Below, piece after piece: positions 13,543-26,956 of a stretch of 64,000 bases of DNA (positions are counted from its first letter, which is position 1; each line of letters starts with the position of its first letter). Under the pieces are notes generated by a model, which saw nothing but the letters and a program-made list of their open reading frames with translations, ran no database searches and was not told the origin of the DNA. Source of the stretch: Acanthopagrus latus (taxonomy: Eukaryota; Chordata; Actinopteri; Spariformes; Sparidae); contig NC_051043.1 in NCBI RefSeq assembly GCF_904848185.1, forward strand, positions 5,125,896 to 5,189,895, read 5' to 3'. The translations under genes and the position numbers were made by a program.

Positions 13543-16500
13543 CAGAAACAAGAAATCATGAAGTTCTAACTATTTGTGTCAAAACAACAGGGAGAGTTAG
13601 AGCAACGATTCTTATAAAATGCGTGAGTTTTGTTTCACTTTAGTCAGAAGAAGAAGCGAGAACAAGACCCATCAAGACTGATGGCAATACGTTAGAAAAT
13701 TTCACAGCTCTGTCTTTGCAACTTGCTCAGACTCCAACTCAACATGCTGAACTGGTTTAACAGGCACTGATAGCAGCCCTTTAAAAGTTACTGCAAACAC
13801 TATAAAAACTACAAGTGATGTCTGCACATTCCCTGAGCTTGATGTGCCTGGGTTTTTACCTTACCAGAAAAAAAAGGAAACTGGGCTTAAGAACATTTAA
13901 TAAATCAGGCGGCTGCAGAGAGCTGGCAATAACAAGTTTTGTATGTGCCTGTAAATACACTGTCCGTGGTTTTGTGAGGTTTAATAGCACATGTGCAACA
14001 TTACCTGTGGAATATACTATAAAGACATAAGACGAGTTGGTACATCAGCAAAACTAGCCTTGAGCCTAATCGCACTTATGGACGGATGTAAACATTCAAG
14101 GCTACATGTTGACATAGTGCTCAACACTGCAACACACACAGTTACATCGCATTGGTTCGTTGACTAGACAGACAGACTAACGTTATAATGTCTGTCTGGG
14201 GCCCCAACTATATGGACGCTATGACTGACAAACATTAAGTAACAGTGGCTCTTCTCTTTCAATTCAAGGTATTTGAACAGACAGGTTATTCTCAGCAATT
14301 TAAAATAGTCTTTAAGGCAACAGGTCACCACTCACTATTTCTGTAATTACTTAACACTGGAATTGATACCCTCTTTCCTGATTTCCTACAACAGGGCTAT
14401 AATCAAATTTGATGTCTCCAATAAATAGTCGCTGAAATCTGAGCTTAGGTTTGATTAGAGCAATGCACTGAACCTGCACTGAACAATAAAGCTTTTGAGA
14501 GATTACTTAGCAAATTGCTACCGTAAGATCATCCAGGCAGCGGTACAAGAACAGGGCTCGTATTGGAAAAGAAATCTGCCTCTTTGCTCTGGAGGAGCAG
14601 CAAATGTTATAAAGTTTTACTTGTGAGACAATTCAATTGACAGGCACCCTATTGTTCCAAAGAGACTGGCTGCCAGTTTTTGCGAAGGGAAACTAATAAA
14701 AAGGTTTGACTTGATTGCTATTGCCGGATGAATATAACTCCTGAGTAGTTTCAGCCGGCATTTTATGTCCCAGCGTCAAGTCCTCACCAATGACATGTGA
14801 CATTTACAACGATCTGTCAAATGGACGATAATTATGACTACGTGCTCTGCCACTTGGAGGAAATTAAACACTTGACACTCTCATGTGTGCACTGTACACC
14901 TCCATCTGCAGGGAGCCACTGGCAAAGGAGTAGCCATTCAGAGTTGACCCCAGCTTCACTTTATGCCTCGTACTGATGTACCTACATTTGCCTTCGTCTG
15001 CCATAGGGTGGGTGGGGGACAATCAGGATATATATTCCAGGCCTTGATTAAAGTGGATCATTTATTGCTTAGGGGATTCAAATCGAGAACCAGAACTATT
15101 GAGAACTTGTTCTGAGTTGTCCAAACCTTTGGAATTCTAGTGTATCATTTCCTTGATAGCTTGTTTTTGCGACCAATGCATTTTGGCTGAAAATACTTTA
15201 ATTGTGAAAGAAGCGGCTGTAAAATGGTGGAAACATTGTTTTGAGTGTCATAACCCCACTGGATTGGGTTATATTTGATACTAAGCATCCAAGAAAACTT
15301 GAGGATAATTTGCAACACATATTTATGTCAAATTTCATTCATGTTTACATTAACCAAATTAATAACAATAAGTAATGCATAAGGTTTCTAATCTTTATGT
15401 GATACCTGTCTAAGAGTGTGTTTTTCATTGAGACGCAGGGAGGGTTTGTCCATGTCTGTTCAGTTGAAATACTCTGATCAAGAATGAAAATAAACTTGAG
15501 GGCCATCTCCTTAATAGCTGCAACTGAAGAAGTGGAAGAAGTAAAAGACTGGGCTTACGTATTCAGAAATGTTTCCAAGGTAAATGTCCAAACTAAACAC
15601 GCAAAGATTGCCAGCTTCCAAAGTAGGAGTGCAGGACTGGTTGTCTGACCATACAGTACAAAGAGCCTGCAGACACCCAGCCAAATAATGAGCTCAACAC
15701 TGGCCTCTGAAAGCAGCCTGTGCCGAGAGGATACTAAGTGTATACATGTGTTTGTACAGAAGTGTGGGGTTATTAAGCTTGTCTCGTTTTCTGATGTGGT
15801 CCAGGAAATGCCTCACCGCTCCACTTAAGCTATGTTTAGGCTATAGCAGTAAACATTTTGTAGCCAGATTTCTCTAAGCTTTAAGACTAATGGTATAAGA
15901 CCCTTTATAAAGGGTTCGAAGGCATGCCCTAATAATTAACTATAAAACCTGAAATCACATTGCATCACTGCAAGCAGTTCAATCCAGTTAAATGCACATC
16001 ACAGTTTCTCCATCAATAGCATTAATGTGTGAGAGATGATGATGATATTAAACTATTATTCAAGTCTCAAGCAGACATTGGTTCTCTTAAAACTGTACCT
16101 GTGAAAAATGGAAATAATGCTGCAGTTTGGCAGCTGAACTCAGGCGCAACATGACTGGCAGCACATTATCTCAGTGGAAAAAGCGATTCCCATTCTGTGG
16201 TTCCTCTGGTTTTCTTCTGTGAAATTGGGGGTCTGTCTTTGGAGTAAGGGCAAAGAGCTGGCTTTAATCTGGAAAATATTACTGGGGGTAGAAGAACATG
16301 GGAAACAATAACACTAGGAGCATTCCTCTTCCATCCTATGGGCTCTGTGATTTGGAGATATGCTTTAGTCTGCAATTTTAGCTCACCGCAACTACCCGCT
16401 TGGCCCCGGTCCTATGCTACTCTTTTTCCACCTCCCTGTAAAGTCTGCTTTTGTCTTGCTGGCCCGTGAAGTACAATGGCTGGAGAGCAGCTCAGGAACC

Positions 16501-17821
16501 GCAGAAATCCCTCAGGTAACAGCCCGGGTAGAGTCGGCACTACAATAAGTTGGCTTTGTTCCAGATCATTTTAAAGATGAATGCTTTTAAGCCTTCAGGT
16601 GACTCTACCATAATCCTGCCAGTAGAGTTGTAATAGATGACACTGGTGTGTTATGAGGTCTTAGTGCTCTGCGTGGAAAGCTTTCCCTGTTCAGTCAAGG
16701 ACTTCCTCTTCACACATGGAGAAGTAATCAAAACATGGGGGCAAATGGAGCAAGTAGGTCTTCCTTCAAAGCAGAATGATTCCCTTCTGTTTTTGACATT
16801 GAGACAGCCAGAGCCTTCCGGCAACTGATTAACTACTGTTTTCACAGAGGAAACCATAACAAATGATTTGTAAGCTGTTGTCGAGCAAACTCACCACAGG
16901 GACAGTAAATGGAAAATCTAATCTACATTTGCTTCCTGCTGGGCTGAATTGTGGAAAGTACCTCATAGAAAGGTATGGTTGATGAGACAAGACAAGGCGT
17001 AGCACAAAACGCCTGAAAACCAAATCTTTTTAGATTTTTTTTTCTGTTGATTGACAGGCTGGATTTCTGTCGATGTAGCACATTCATGACAGTCCATAAG
17101 GGCTTTAAGGGAGGAAAGTGTCCATGTGCAGGGTTCAATAATAGCTGCCCAGTTGCCCAGGGTAAGTAAAATGCTACATCGCAAAGGAAATCTAGCTTTT
17201 TCATGAACCAACGATGGAGGAAGCTCAGGAAAGAGCCATCTTGCTTTCTTCTCAGCTATGTGAGAGGTGCACTGACAACAGCTGGGTGGCGTTGAGGATG
17301 AATGGAAGTACGTACTGCTCAGTTCGCTGAAAGTTTTCACTGTACTCGTTATTTCAATAAGATAACAGTGAAAAAAATAGAATAGAGTTGAACCAATCCA
17401 ATGGCCAGAGACTGGAATCAGGTGGTTTTCAGCCAGATTGGTAAAAATCTTAGACTAGACTTATAAGGGCTAGTAAAAACTGACATGGGACATGTAGATT
17501 TCTGATCCACCTTTGTCCGACCAAAGTTAAACCCTGATTTTAGGGAAGCGCTACTACTCATAATGGTTGTGTTCTGGTAGGCATATTTTGAGAAGCTACT
17601 GTACACTGAAAAGATGGCAAAAAAGTCATCAAACAGCCTCAGCTGCTTATTTGACCTCGAATGATGCAAGACAAACAGTCTGCAGCTTCAGAGTATAGCT
17701 ATGCTGACTGTGACTGACTTACCAATAATGACTTTCACATACAAGGTTCTGATGTACACTGAACACAAAGGGCAACAAGTGAACAAACTGCTGACTATAC
17801 TGCTGATATAACTCTGTAGAT

Positions 17822-18025
17822 CAGGGATGTCAAACTGATCCAGTAAAGGGCCATGTGGCTGCAGGTTTTCATTCCAACCAAGCAAGAACACGCCTGATTT
17901 GGATCAGCCAACCAATCAGCCAACCAAGCAAGAACACACCTGATTTGGATCAGGTGTGCTCTTGCTTGGTTGGAATGAAAACCTGCAGCCACATGGCCCT
18001 TTACTGGATCAGTTTGACACCCCTG
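17822..18025. mobile_element. Palindromic hAT-type MITE with perfect 8-bp target duplication
   Basis: The element is 204 bp, almost wholly two inverted arms. The left arm from 17822 and the right arm from 18025 (read on the minus strand) agree at 74 of the first 77 positions by my count. Both begin CAGGGRTGTCAAACTGATCC. It is flanked on both sides by CTGTAGAT (17814-17821 and 18026-18033), an exact 8-bp target duplication typical of hAT transposition. The centre holds a second copy of a CCAACCAAGCAAGAACAC unit offset by 46 bp. It has no coding capacity, so it must have been mobilised in trans. Confidence 0.93.
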
Positions 18026-18033
18026 CTGTAGAT

Positions 18034-20905
18034 CCTACTCTCTCTTCACCGTTTTAGACTGAGCCTTGGTCACAATGGGAAGGGGGCTGCTCTTTTAGTC
18101 TGTGAGTCAGGCAGGGTCTCGTAAAAACAAGACATTAGATCAGCATAGTCACACACAGACTGATATTGTGGAAAATCAGGGCTCTCACTTAAGGAACTTG
18201 AACAAATTTCTCTGAAAGCCAATTTCCTTCAGAGGGATATTTCTTACCTGTATTGTGTAAGAGTTTGATATTTTGGAGGATATTTATGGGGTTTATGGTA
18301 TAAATCATGTTGCCCCCCCCCCATGTTGCCAGTGTTTACAACTTCAGTGAGGCGGAACTAGCTTTATCTTCTGGTCATGAACAGAAAAAAGAACATAATA
18401 AAAAATACTTACAGGAACAGCTTACAACAGTTTTATTTTTTTTTATTATTTGCAGGCTCTAATAACAGCTATGTTTAGTTAATGTTGTTGTCTATACAAC
18501 TCATGTTGTTTATTACATTTGATGAATGCCAATGGGCAGCACTGTAAATGAACCACAGCTCGTAGCGATAACCACATTGCGCATTAAAACACGCTCATCA
18601 AATGACAGTCACGTTTCCCAGCAAGACTGAAAGCAATACACTGATACTGACTTTTGATTATAGTTTATAGGATATATATTGTGTTAACATTGTATAGCCA
18701 GAGCTGTGTAGTGGAGTAAATTGTGAGCACTGGACCAGGCAGCAGAGCCAAACCTTATTTTAATATTTGATATTTTATATACAGTTTTTTTTTTTTTCTT
18801 AAAGTTCACCAGACTGATGCATTTAACCTGAAAATGCGTGACATTTTCTTCCGGGGGAGCATGACCCTTCAACACCCTGGAGGGACTGTGGTCCACCCAC
18901 CATAGTCGCATAAAATCCTGTGGGAAACACTGGCCAACACAATCTACATTCCATCACATCTCTCAACCTCTGCAATAATTATTGATAATCACAAATGAAC
19001 CAGTCGGGCACAGAACAGCCAACAACATGACATATTAAGGGTGAGTGGTATTTCGGTTTTGTTGCTGTCTCCGGTGTCAAGCCCTGCTTAAACATGGATT
19101 TTGCATTACTTCAGCAGTTCATTTACACATTATATGTCAGTTGTTTAATCCAAACAAAAACCAAGACGCAGGATTACTAAAGACGTTCTAGGTTGCATGC
19201 TTCAATGTTGCCTAAATGGACTTCTGTTGCTCAGACTGCACACATGTATCCTGTGCAGCCCTTACTAACCAAAATCCACAGCTTGCCAGTCACTTTTTAA
19301 TGACGTGTTTATGTGATTCCCATCAACCTGTTAAATCTGGAAATGTAATGTGACCGTGTTATGTCTGCCAGGTGCTTGTATTCAGGTGGTCGGCCATTGC
19401 TGGTAAAAAGATGAGATGAAATACGCCAATAAAAAAATCACAGTGAGGTGCAAATGATGGAGGACAGGCATATAATTCAGAATTTGTTATTGGACTTGTT
19501 GTTAATTAGCTCACCAGCTGTTGGATTTGTAAGATATGTTTTTGCTTTCCTTATATCAATTCACATTATTTACTTTGCACTGTGTAATGTATCGTTTTTC
19601 ATATACAACTATTATCATAGTGTTATATTATATGTTGGGTATCATGGAATTTGCCCACATTTACCACTGGCATTTAGCATTTTGCCAGCTGTTTGAGGTC
19701 GACTATCCCAGTTGTTAACGTGGAAATTTCTGATTTCATGAGTTGTCAAGGACCACCAAATGCATAATTGGTCGTGGTCTGTGAGGACGAAGGAATTCAA
19801 AATGATCCTGAATGGCTTCTATTGGGACAAGGCATTGTTTCTGCCCACAAGTATACAGTTCTCAGAAGGCTTCACAAGGATAGTTGTGAAACAGAAAAGC
19901 TGCTCTGGAGCTTTACGGTGCTCAACCTGAAAAAGCTGGAGAAAATGGATATAAAAAGATACGCCAAAAAGGTTTTAATTCTTGGCAAAATGAGTTCAAT
20001 TTTTATGGTACGGTCAAGTAAACACACATGCTTTGCTGAAACATAGGGATGGAAAAGGACACACTTGACTGAATTTGGTCACATAAACTGGAGCGAGTGC
20101 TCCCTGGGAGTTTCAGGTCAATGGCTTTCACTTGGAAACCTGCTCATTAAGTGAGAATTTTTTAATAAAATGCAAAGATGGAGAAAATTAGGAACAAAAG
20201 ACGCAGATTGTGGAAGAGTTTGGATTTGTACTTGTTCATTTCAGAAAATACTTGTACAGAATTTGATGAAGGCAAAACAAAAGATTCATTCCCACCATGC
20301 TGTTCATTAACAATCAGTAATTGGTGTGCTACATTTTCAACTCAAGCCAGGGTGACCTATACTGCATGGTGCTAATTGGTGCAGAGACTGATTCAGATAT
20401 TTCTATTGGATGCTTACAAAAGTATTTGAATTCTTGAATATTAGCAGGTTCCTACATTTGAATAGATATCTCAGAAGATACTTTCTGCCATCCTCCTCGT
20501 GGATACACTTCCATGTTGTCCAAGTTTACTCCAAGAAAGAGAATGAAAACTCTCTTTTAGAGAGTGGCTCAACTCACTTTCAATATTTACATGTCATGCC
20601 TAGTGTGGACAGACCTTTAAATGAAACATTTCCAGTTCTGTGGGCACTTTCTTCCAGTACCGGAGATTTAAAATATCAACTGACCAACACTTCTCTAAAC
20701 TTCATAGTACAAGGATTGTTCTGTGTCCAACAAACCACAAAAACAACCAAGATCAGGGTCACATCTGTGTGTATAATGCTGTAAGCCTGGTGAAGAAGGG
20801 GTGACAAAAGGCAAGCAATTACAGGCTGGACAGAATAAACAATATTGTCAAATGCTGCCTCATCTCTCTCATCAGTGGGGTTATGGTCAAGAGCAGATTT
20901 TCAGA
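18034..20905. other. Non-coding stretch
   Basis: No gene recognised. There is a C10 run at about 18314-18323 and T runs near 18430 and 18786. Several open frames at 19448-20784 (up to 124 codons) have AT-driven hydrophobic or low-information translations and no domain I know. Confidence 0.5.
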
Positions 20906-20909
20906 TTAA

Positions 20910-21328
20910 AGGGATATTCCTGTGTAAATTTAATCCATGGCCTAACACACCGTGACACCAAGTAAGACCGTAATCGACTCGCAGGGCTTCCCCACAAGAG
21001 GAAACTGCAGCAGGGGAGTGGTGAGTTATGTTCTCTTTACAACAGCAATCCGGCTATGCTAGTGTAGGTTTGATGCCTCAAACTATGTGCTGGGACACTA
21101 TTTGTACTGTTGCTGAAGTTTGGTGCTGTTCTGAGCATTATCAGTGGCTTTTTGATGGCGGTTTCATTTTGGAGGTATAGACTGCCGTGTATTGTTATCG
21201 TGCAGTCTTTTTCTGAGGTTGCTAAAACTACGTAAACTAGCATCTGCAAACTTGATCTCTCGATGGGGGGTCTTACTCGGTGTCACAGTGTGTTAGACCA
21301 TGGATTAAACTTACACCGGAATATCCCT
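20910..21328. mobile_element. TTAA-flanked MITE (piggyBac- or Kolobok-like)
   Basis: Inverted ends of 60 bp agree at 55 of 60 positions, both starting AGGGATATTCC and running through TTTAATCCATGG and CTAACACAC. Four of the five differences are transitions. The sequence TTAA sits at both outer borders (20906-20909 and 21329-21332), which is the insertion signature of piggyBac-type elements (Kolobok elements also use TTAA). The 419-bp interior has no transposase; an open frame of 70 codons inside on the minus strand is not transposase-like. Confidence 0.88.
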
Positions 21329-21332
21329 TTAA

Positions 21333-24300
21333 TATCTGTCCCAGACACTGGTGATTTGAATAATAAATACTTTTAAATTAGCCTAAAAACTGTGAAGTGT
21401 GGACATCTTCAACAACAGTCGTATTGAAAAATGTAAGCATAGCACAAAAACAAACACACTATTTTCTATTTTCCTGTCAACCCAGTATCATGTCAATTTG
21501 TAAAAGAATGAAGAAATGTCATCAAATTTAATAAATTTAATCATAAATGTAATAGTTCAGACAAAAAAATGTGCAGGTATAAAGATGGTTGTGCTCACAA
21601 AACTGTGTCCATGTACATGAATCCTGTAGATTATATTTTGTGACAATTTCATGAATCTCGAGAGATTATACTGTTACTGCATTCTACCAAGTGTCCTTGG
21701 CATAAAAGATGTATTATTTCAGTACTGCTATGTTGTACTTCCTGTCAGTTTCCTTGTATAGGAAATGATCATATAGAACTTGTCTGACAGTCCCAAGTTG
21801 CTATGTAAGGAAGAAGGATAGACTATGCTGAGATTATTTGCACCAACATTTCTCAGTTTGGGATGTCCTTATAAAAAAAATACAAACATTTTGCAGGTTA
21901 CTCATAATTTCCTCCACATGATCCTTTATGCGTCAGTCAGTATAGCAGTGTAGGAACAGTGTTTATAGTCAGGCTGAGTGGGGGGTTTCGGGGTGTCCCT
22001 GCTGCCATCAGTAATTCCATAAACAGTAGGGAAATGAGCTACGGTCTACCCTAGGCTGTCCTTTCCCCAGGACGTAAGTCATTAAAGCTAGCAGACCTTA
22101 ACCTAAATACACAGCTACAGAATACACCTTGTTCTCCACAGTCCAGCGGCTGAGACCACAGAGAAACAGGCTTCAACTCCTGCTTTAATCCATGTCACAC
22201 CTGGCTTAGAGGCTGGCTTGTTCAAAAATGATACCGTCACCTAATAAATGTCCAATAAGATTTGACAGAGTCAAGAAGATGACATTTAAAGAGTGATCAC
22301 TGCTGCCATAAAGGAAACCTGTCACATACATATGTTAGATGGTATTATTAACATACCTGGGATCAAAGATTCATGATTTATTCTAAGTGGGACTTGAAGA
22401 TGCTAACTTTTAACCCTTTCACACTGGGCAAACAACCCACTAACATCTGGCTTTTATCTTCATTGGGAAAGAGCACAGTCAGCATTAAAATCTGGTTAAG
22501 AACCCAAATATGTAGAACGTGTGGGTTTACCTGCGTTAAAAAAATCTTGTATGCATCTTTTGGCAAAAAAATTGTATTTCACCTGCACACCTGCCTTCTT
22601 TATGTACATGCAAATGTAGTGAGACCAAGAAGCATTGCTAGAATTTAGGACTGAGCATTTCACGAAAAAATACTGTTCCATAACCACCGGGAAATATTTG
22701 ATGATTAACTGAAGATTGACAACCAAGGCCTGTAACAATGAGATACCGCCAGATACTGCTACTATACATGCATATTATAATAACTGTGTAAAATGCTTCA
22801 TTTTCTACATTGGATTTGTAAAGAGTTTTTTTGCATTTCCACAAGCAGTGGTCAATGGGCTGAAAAAGCGGGTCAAATATGCCACTGACATAATCCACAC
22901 AAACTTCCCTCAGAGCTGAGCTTTGTGAAACCTGAACTCTACTACTGACAGCCTCCCCTGACGACAGAACTAAACGTGTTTACCATGAAAACTTTCCTAC
23001 ATTACAGCTCTGTCCTCATGAGGCTGTCAGCCGGCCCCCCTTAAAATTCACCCACATGCACTACCCATAAAGACCAACTGCCATAGCCTTTCGTGAGCAC
23101 ATAAGGTCACACATCATTATGTTTTCAAGCTGATCTTATGTATGCCTTTATTTGTTGTTCTGTCCTGCTTCCATGGATCCCAAATCACAACACCTGTTAA
23201 AAAGCCTTTACCTATTGCACCGAGCATGTTCCTCTGGATTCTTTCCAAATGATGTAAAGGCTGTTCTCTTGTAAAATATGTCTGGAAACCATACATTAAA
23301 GCTTTGACACTCGTGATGAATAGGTGCTGTAACCTTGATCTTTAAATTCCATGCTACAAGGTACGATGTCAAACTTAATATATGTAGGATACTGAGGCGC
23401 TTTAGGGTTTAAACAGCCTGCAAAGGGATGAACAAGCAGGACATTCAGTCTGAATTATTAGATTCGGCACCAATAAAAAGACAGTCACTTGCTGCAAATG
23501 TGGCCAGATTTCCTGATGTTTTTTGCAGCTTCAGCATTGTTGGTGATATAATGTTAAATCCCAGCATGAGTTCTGTCAAGTGAATTTCAGACAAGGGCCA
23601 CACAGGCTGCTCGGTGTTTTCAGCATCAGACTAACGAAGTCTGAATGAAATCCTGTTCCTCTGAATTCTCACACGTTCCATATTTACTGGTCTCATTTGG
23701 CGGTTTTCTGCAACAGTTGGGGTGAGCTTGACAAAATCCTGAGCCAGTCCCATTCTTTCCACTCAGATCATAAAACTCAAAATTTTCCTCGTAACAGAGC
23801 AGCCCTTGTAGGTCCAGCCACCAGGCACAGCGAGTGCTTCACATCAAGGCCACGGAATAATTAAGCAAACTCTTTCCATGCCACATCACAGAGGGAAATA
23901 TTCATTTTTCTATTCTGATAAATCTATTACAGTAACAACTGACTCGTAATGTGACCACACAGAATAAAGGTGGCAAAAACAGGCCTGTTCCAACAACAAC
24001 AAAGTACAAAATCCACTTCACAGTTGATCAGCTTGTCAATCAGACATACACAACAGACAGCAGAAACAGTGGGCCAGGGGTGACAAGGTCGATACAGGTC
24101 AGCAGAGACCCATCCATCATGGCTGACAGACAAGTTGGCCTTGTACACAGCCATGTTTAAAGAAAGGTCACTCTGGTAGCCTCACACAGTAAGCCACTCA
24201 ACCTGACAACCAAAACACAGCCTCAGTATGTGTGATCCCAGTCATGGACAAACAGCAGCTGTGTTGTCCAACACTTAAAAAGTTAATGTCAGTGTCAACC

Positions 24301-26610
24301 AAGGCTGGAAGTTACTTAGTAGCTACTAAGTGCTTTTTGGATATGTATTTTTATTTTCTTGTTTTTTTCTCTCAACTTAAATTGAATTACTTTAAAACAT
24401 CAATTACATGGTACCTTTTAAATGTCTTTACTCTTAATAGTATTTGACAGCAGAGCTGCAACAATTGATTAGTTTTTAATTAAGCTATCATATTAATTGG
24501 CATTTAATTTTGATAATTGGTTTAAGTGATCTTTTGAGGAATAAAAGTCAAAACTGTCTTGGTTTCAGAGTTGAAAATAAACATTTTTTTCTTTTTCTTT
24601 ACAAATCAAAATGTTTCACCATTTTTCTGACATTTTATGGACCAAATAACTAATAAATAATATAGAAGATTAATAAACATTGAAAATAATCTTTAGTTGC
24701 AGCCATATTTGTCAACAAAATGTACATCCTCAGTGAACAAATAAAAATATTGAATTTCCAATTTTTCTATGAACTTTATTAAAAACCAAAGTCCTTTAAA
24801 GATTTTTACTCTAGTTACCAAAATATAAATTGATGCAATGGCTTATCCTACATAGAGGAAAGGGGCACTTCATATTTAGTAGATTGCTCATAATTATGCT
24901 GCTTGTGTGACTTTACATTTGCAACTACGTTTTTGGGGGGTCAGGATGATACAATTTGATATATACTGTAAAGCTAGTTGATTTTGATTAATATTTGCTG
25001 AGGATTTTGCACCAATACCAGCCCTGTATTATTACAGTCATTTGATACTGCTTCCTAAAGGGACCTTGTGTCACAATCAAGTTCCAGCATATTTATACAT
25101 TTCAAATATATTATTTCCTGGTGGTCCATTTTCCTAAATATTCAATCATATTGAATATTGATCATCATATTACAAACAACTTACTGATACAGTGTACAGA
25201 AACCTGAGGCCGGGTCATTTGGAGACAACAGGAGACAAACTGAATTCTTTTCTTTTACCCTTTGGCCCCAAAACAGGTTGATTCAAACAAAATACACTGA
25301 CTATCTTTGCGCTATTATTATTAATTATAAACATATCCTGCATATACATGTTTTGCACTTCTTTATAATTTCTCACCGCTGAAGTGAAATATTTTTTCGG
25401 CTTTTTTCAGTAATTGCATGGCTTGCCGACCTTTAAGTAATAAATAAGTAGTTCATGCATGAATGCTATAGATGGTTTAAGGGACATCATATGATTATTC
25501 TTTCTCTAAATATTTTAATAGTTGTTTTTTTTTAATGGAATGTGTATTTTACAGATGTCCTCAAAGGTGATAAAAAAAAATAAACTATGATGTCATATTT
25601 TACTTTCCACTCTGAAGGAGGCACACTGTTGCCAAAACATCAGCTCATGGAAATAAGCCTGTGCTGTATCTCTGTCATTCTCAAGTGCTCATACTGTCTT
25701 GTAAGCTACGCCTATCCAAATGTATTTCAACTTGAGTTGGGCGACCACAGCTGTCATTCTGAATAACATCAAGACAGATCATGAGTCGCATGTTACTCTG
25801 CCTAACATTTGAAACACATGAATATTAATTTCAAAATGCTGTACGGATCAAAAAAGATGTGTCTGAAAATCAAAGGTGCTGCCAGCACTATGTCTCATGC
25901 ATGACGGCAGCTAAATACTGACGATGATTCAAACCAGAGTGGGAGTAGAAGTTCAACTGGGCAGTAGCTCACACTGCGATGGCTACGTAGAAACATGTCC
26001 CCTGGCTTGCATGGCGTGTGCTTCTCTATTGCAACGCCCTCTCTGGCAGTTTTTGGACTTGCATAAAAGTTAAAACGTTGGCAACTTGTCAGCACAAGTA
26101 GCAGAGTTGCCCCGCTCGTCAAAGTTACACTTAGCCAGGGCAAGTTGCATGCGCAGCCCCACTTCACAGGAGCACGACACACTCTATCAGGGCATGACAT
26201 GGAATGGGAGATTAAGGTCTAGACAAAATGTTCTGCACCAGGGCAGATAGGACAAATCATAGTGGATTATAGGGTGTGTTTGTTTTGGGTTCGACTGCTG
26301 TTTGAATGTGGGCTGAATATGTATATATTACATATATACATAACATATATCATGTAGCTGTTTTATATGGCCAGAACTGCATTGTGTGTGAGCCAAATCG
26401 GCTGTCAAAAAAGAAGTCTGGCATAAACTCTCATTACAATCTATTCTTCCTCGTATTTCGCCCTGGGAAGACATGTAATACATGCCACTAATTAAGAGGC
26501 TGTTATCTGGACGTGACTATTATTTGAGATGCATATTTATAGGATCGGACATGTACTTGCCACATTGGACTGTTTAGAGTATTAAAACTAACATCTTGAA
26601 TAACACAGGG
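21333..26610. other. Non-coding stretch with one MITE
   Basis: No gene recognised. It contains the MITE at 24450-24706 and an AT-rich palindromic stretch near 26320-26355. All open frames are under about 100 codons without recognisable domains or convincing splice context. Confidence 0.55.
24450..24706. mobile_element. Small hAT-like MITE with near-perfect target duplication
   Basis: The left end GCAGAGCTGCAAC and the right end GTTGCAGCCAT (plus strand) form inverted repeats. Flanking 8-mers ATTTGACA (24442-24449) and ATTTGTCA (24707-24714) agree at 7 of 8. At 257 bp and AT-rich it is a non-autonomous relic. The same GCTGCAAC end signature occurs at 12039. Confidence 0.75.
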
Positions 26611-26956
26611 TGACCATGGCTCAGGTGGTAGAGCGGGTCGGCCTATGTTTCGAGGGTTGGTGGTTTGATCCCCGCCCGGCCAATTGCGCCATGGTCGTTG
26701 TGTCCTTGGGCAAGACACTTCACCCACCTTGCCCCGTGTGAATGTGTATGACTGCTGTATGTTTGAGGTTGTGGTCAGAGGGGCCATAAGTGCTGAATGG
26801 CAGCCATGCTTCCTTCAGTCTGCCCCTGGGCAGCTGTGGTTACTACTGTAGTTTACCATCACCAGTATGACTGTGTGTGAATGAATGGAACCTGGAACCC
26901 TATCAGGCGCTTTGAGTGTCTTGAAAAGCACAACACAAGTCTAATCCATTATTATA
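26611..26956 (+). repeat. tRNA-derived SINE
   Basis: The head resembles a tRNA gene with RNA polymerase III promoter boxes: box A TGGCTCAGGTGG at about 26617-26628 and box B GGTTTGATCCC at about 26662-26672. The rest is unrelated to tRNA: a body with 'tccttgggcaagacacttca' and a 3' tail 'gcgctttgagtgtcttgaaa' ending in 'ctaatccattattat'. This head-body-tail order is that of a fish SINE; the tail would be shared with the partner LINE. It is not a functional tRNA gene, since no acceptor stem closes. Confidence 0.88.

Larger units (their letters stand above)
11063..17813. other. Non-coding stretch with small repeats
   Basis: No gene seen. The stretch contains the LINE tail at 11636-11700, two hAT-like MITE relics (about 12039-12345 and 13227-13542) and short GAT runs near 16037. 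Open frames around 16.6-17.3 kb overlap on both strands, have no splice context and no recognisable domains, and are treated as chance. Confidence 0.55.

Noticed and set aside
20410..20784. 124-codon open frame
   Set aside because: No recognisable domain, no splice or promoter context, AT-rich; length is compatible with chance.
26611..26690. Possible tRNA gene
   Set aside because: Box A and box B are present, but no acceptor stem closes and the SINE body and tail follow directly.
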